A stretch of 6,930 nucleotides of DNA from Candidatus Brocadiaceae bacterium (GTDB lineage Bacteria > Planctomycetota > MHYJ01 > JACQXL01 > CAKKQI01). Shown in pieces: positions 6,584 through 6,930 of the stretch. The translations under genes were made by a program, and so were the position numbers. Location of the stretch: the NCBI GenBank assembly GCA_919901895.1, contig CAKKQI010000094.1, positions 1 through 6,930 on the forward strand. Reading direction: 5' to 3'. The notes under the pieces are model-generated. The model made no database searches and was not told the DNA's origin. It was given only the letters and a program-made list of their open reading frames with translations. Every line of letters begins with the position of its first letter. Positions within the stretch are counted from its first letter, which is position 1.

Positions 6584-6655
6584 GATAAACATAAAGAGGA
6601 CGTAACGAGAAGTGCATCCCCGGTTTGTGGTAATATCATAATGCGGGTAGCCCAA

Positions 6656-6793
6656 CAGACTGTGTCATAATCCTCTTTTTGTCATTGCGAACCCTAAAAG
6701 GGTGAAGCAATCTCTATTTAATGAGATTACTTCGTCGCCCCGTTCCGCTCAGTCGGGACGGGACTCCTCGTAATGACATTATGACACAGTCTG
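6656..6793. repeat. Long palindromic element, copy 3, upstream of the operon promoter
   Basis: A 138-bp element with perfect 16-bp outer arms, CAGACTGTGTCATAAT (6656-6671) and its complement (6778-6793). The core is GTCATTGCGA (6681-6690) against TCGTAATGAC (6768-6777, one mismatch), and the inner stem is GAAGCAATCTC (6704-6714) against GAGATTACTTC (6723-6733). CAA on both flanks could be a short target duplication. It sits between the presumed end of the upstream gene and the promoter at 6555-6583, so it could act as a hairpin insulator. No gene lies inside. Confidence 0.85.
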
Positions 6794-6894
6794 CAAGCCG
6801 GGACTTAGACCTACCTACGCTAAATCAGCTAAAAAACATTTTGTTTCCGTTCATAATTTGTGTTTATTCGTATGTTATTATCTTTAATTCGTGC
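6794..6894. other. Intergenic tract with degenerate TTCGTG-type units
   Basis: No gene is seen here. Between about 6850 and 6893 the units TTCATAATTTGTG, TTTATTCGTA and TTTAATTCGTG repeat loosely. They resemble the dispersed ATTCGTG-type repeats I recall in several uncultured lineages. The similarity is visual and the tract is AT-rich, so confidence is low. Confidence 0.3.
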
Positions 6895-6930
6895 CTATCT
6901 TCTCAAAACCACATCCCCTGGATGAATATT
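6895..6930 (-). CDS. Possible C-terminal end of an upstream gene (11 codons)
   Basis: Reading from the right edge, the minus strand gives NIHPGDVVLRR followed by TAG at 6897-6895. The composition is protein-like, and the frame ends before the intergenic repeats, as a real upstream gene would. Eleven codons are too few to identify a family, and an open stretch of this length is common by chance. Confidence 0.3.
   Translation of the reverse strand, partial: NIHPGDVVLRR

Noticed and set aside
6352..6639. 95-codon minus-strand open frame over the start of the NPCBM gene
   Set aside because: It covers the promoter and the signal peptide region in another phase and shows no recognisable domain.
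6646..6793. REP element mobilised by a RAYT transposase
   Set aside because: A GTAG lies just left of copy 3, but no matching tetranucleotide was found beside the other two copies, so the assignment is not supported.
6841..6886. Plus-strand promoter
   Set aside because: TATTAT at 6876-6881 has no -35 box at a workable distance (spacers of about 12 or 20 bp) and no gene follows within the window.

Overview
The window looks like part of a cell-envelope or secretory operon from an uncultivated bacterium. All genes read on the minus strand, so transcription runs from high to low coordinates. Base composition is moderate. The combination of an NPCBM protein, a very large TPR–DUF3857–transglutaminase protein, poorly marked Shine-Dalgarno sites and many palindromic dispersed repeats suggests a Planctomycetota/Omnitrophota-type lineage or a related candidate phylum. 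That placement is an inference; no ribosomal or other marker gene is present.

Layout in transcription order. The right edge (6895-6930) may hold the last 11 codons of an upstream gene. Then come about 310 bp without a gene, holding a degenerate TTCGTG-type tract, a 138-bp palindromic element (6656-6793) and a sigma70-like promoter (6555-6583). The first complete gene (6515-5226, 429 aa) encodes a secreted protein with four tandem beta-type repeats and a C-terminal NPCBM domain. Its stop codon overlaps the start of the next gene (TAATG). That gene (5226-1261, 1321 aa) encodes a secreted protein with a jelly-roll-like domain, a TPR array, DUF3857 and a transglutaminase-like domain with an intact Cys-His-Asp set. 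A 432-bp gap follows, with another palindromic element abutting the stop codon, a very good promoter (TTGACC-N17-TATGAT) and a roughly 200-nt leader full of nested hairpins. Last is the 5' part of a third gene (828 to the window edge), a paralogue of the N-terminal half of the 1321-aa protein.

The two enzyme-like proteins probably work outside the cytoplasm on protein or peptide substrates, while the NPCBM protein could bind glycan. The close coupling of the first two genes suggests a shared task, but no pathway can be named.

The most striking signal is repeat invasion. Three 138-168-bp palindromic elements share a GTCATTGCGA...TCGCAATGAC core but have different outer arms, each perfectly self-complementary. 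One sits in frame inside the signal peptide of the 1321-aa protein and adds 48 residues ahead of the hydrophobic core. A second family, the 15-bp palindrome TCCGCC-N3-GGCGGA, occurs at eight sites, six of them inside coding sequence, where it encodes short Ser/Ala/Gly-rich peptides such as PSALGG.
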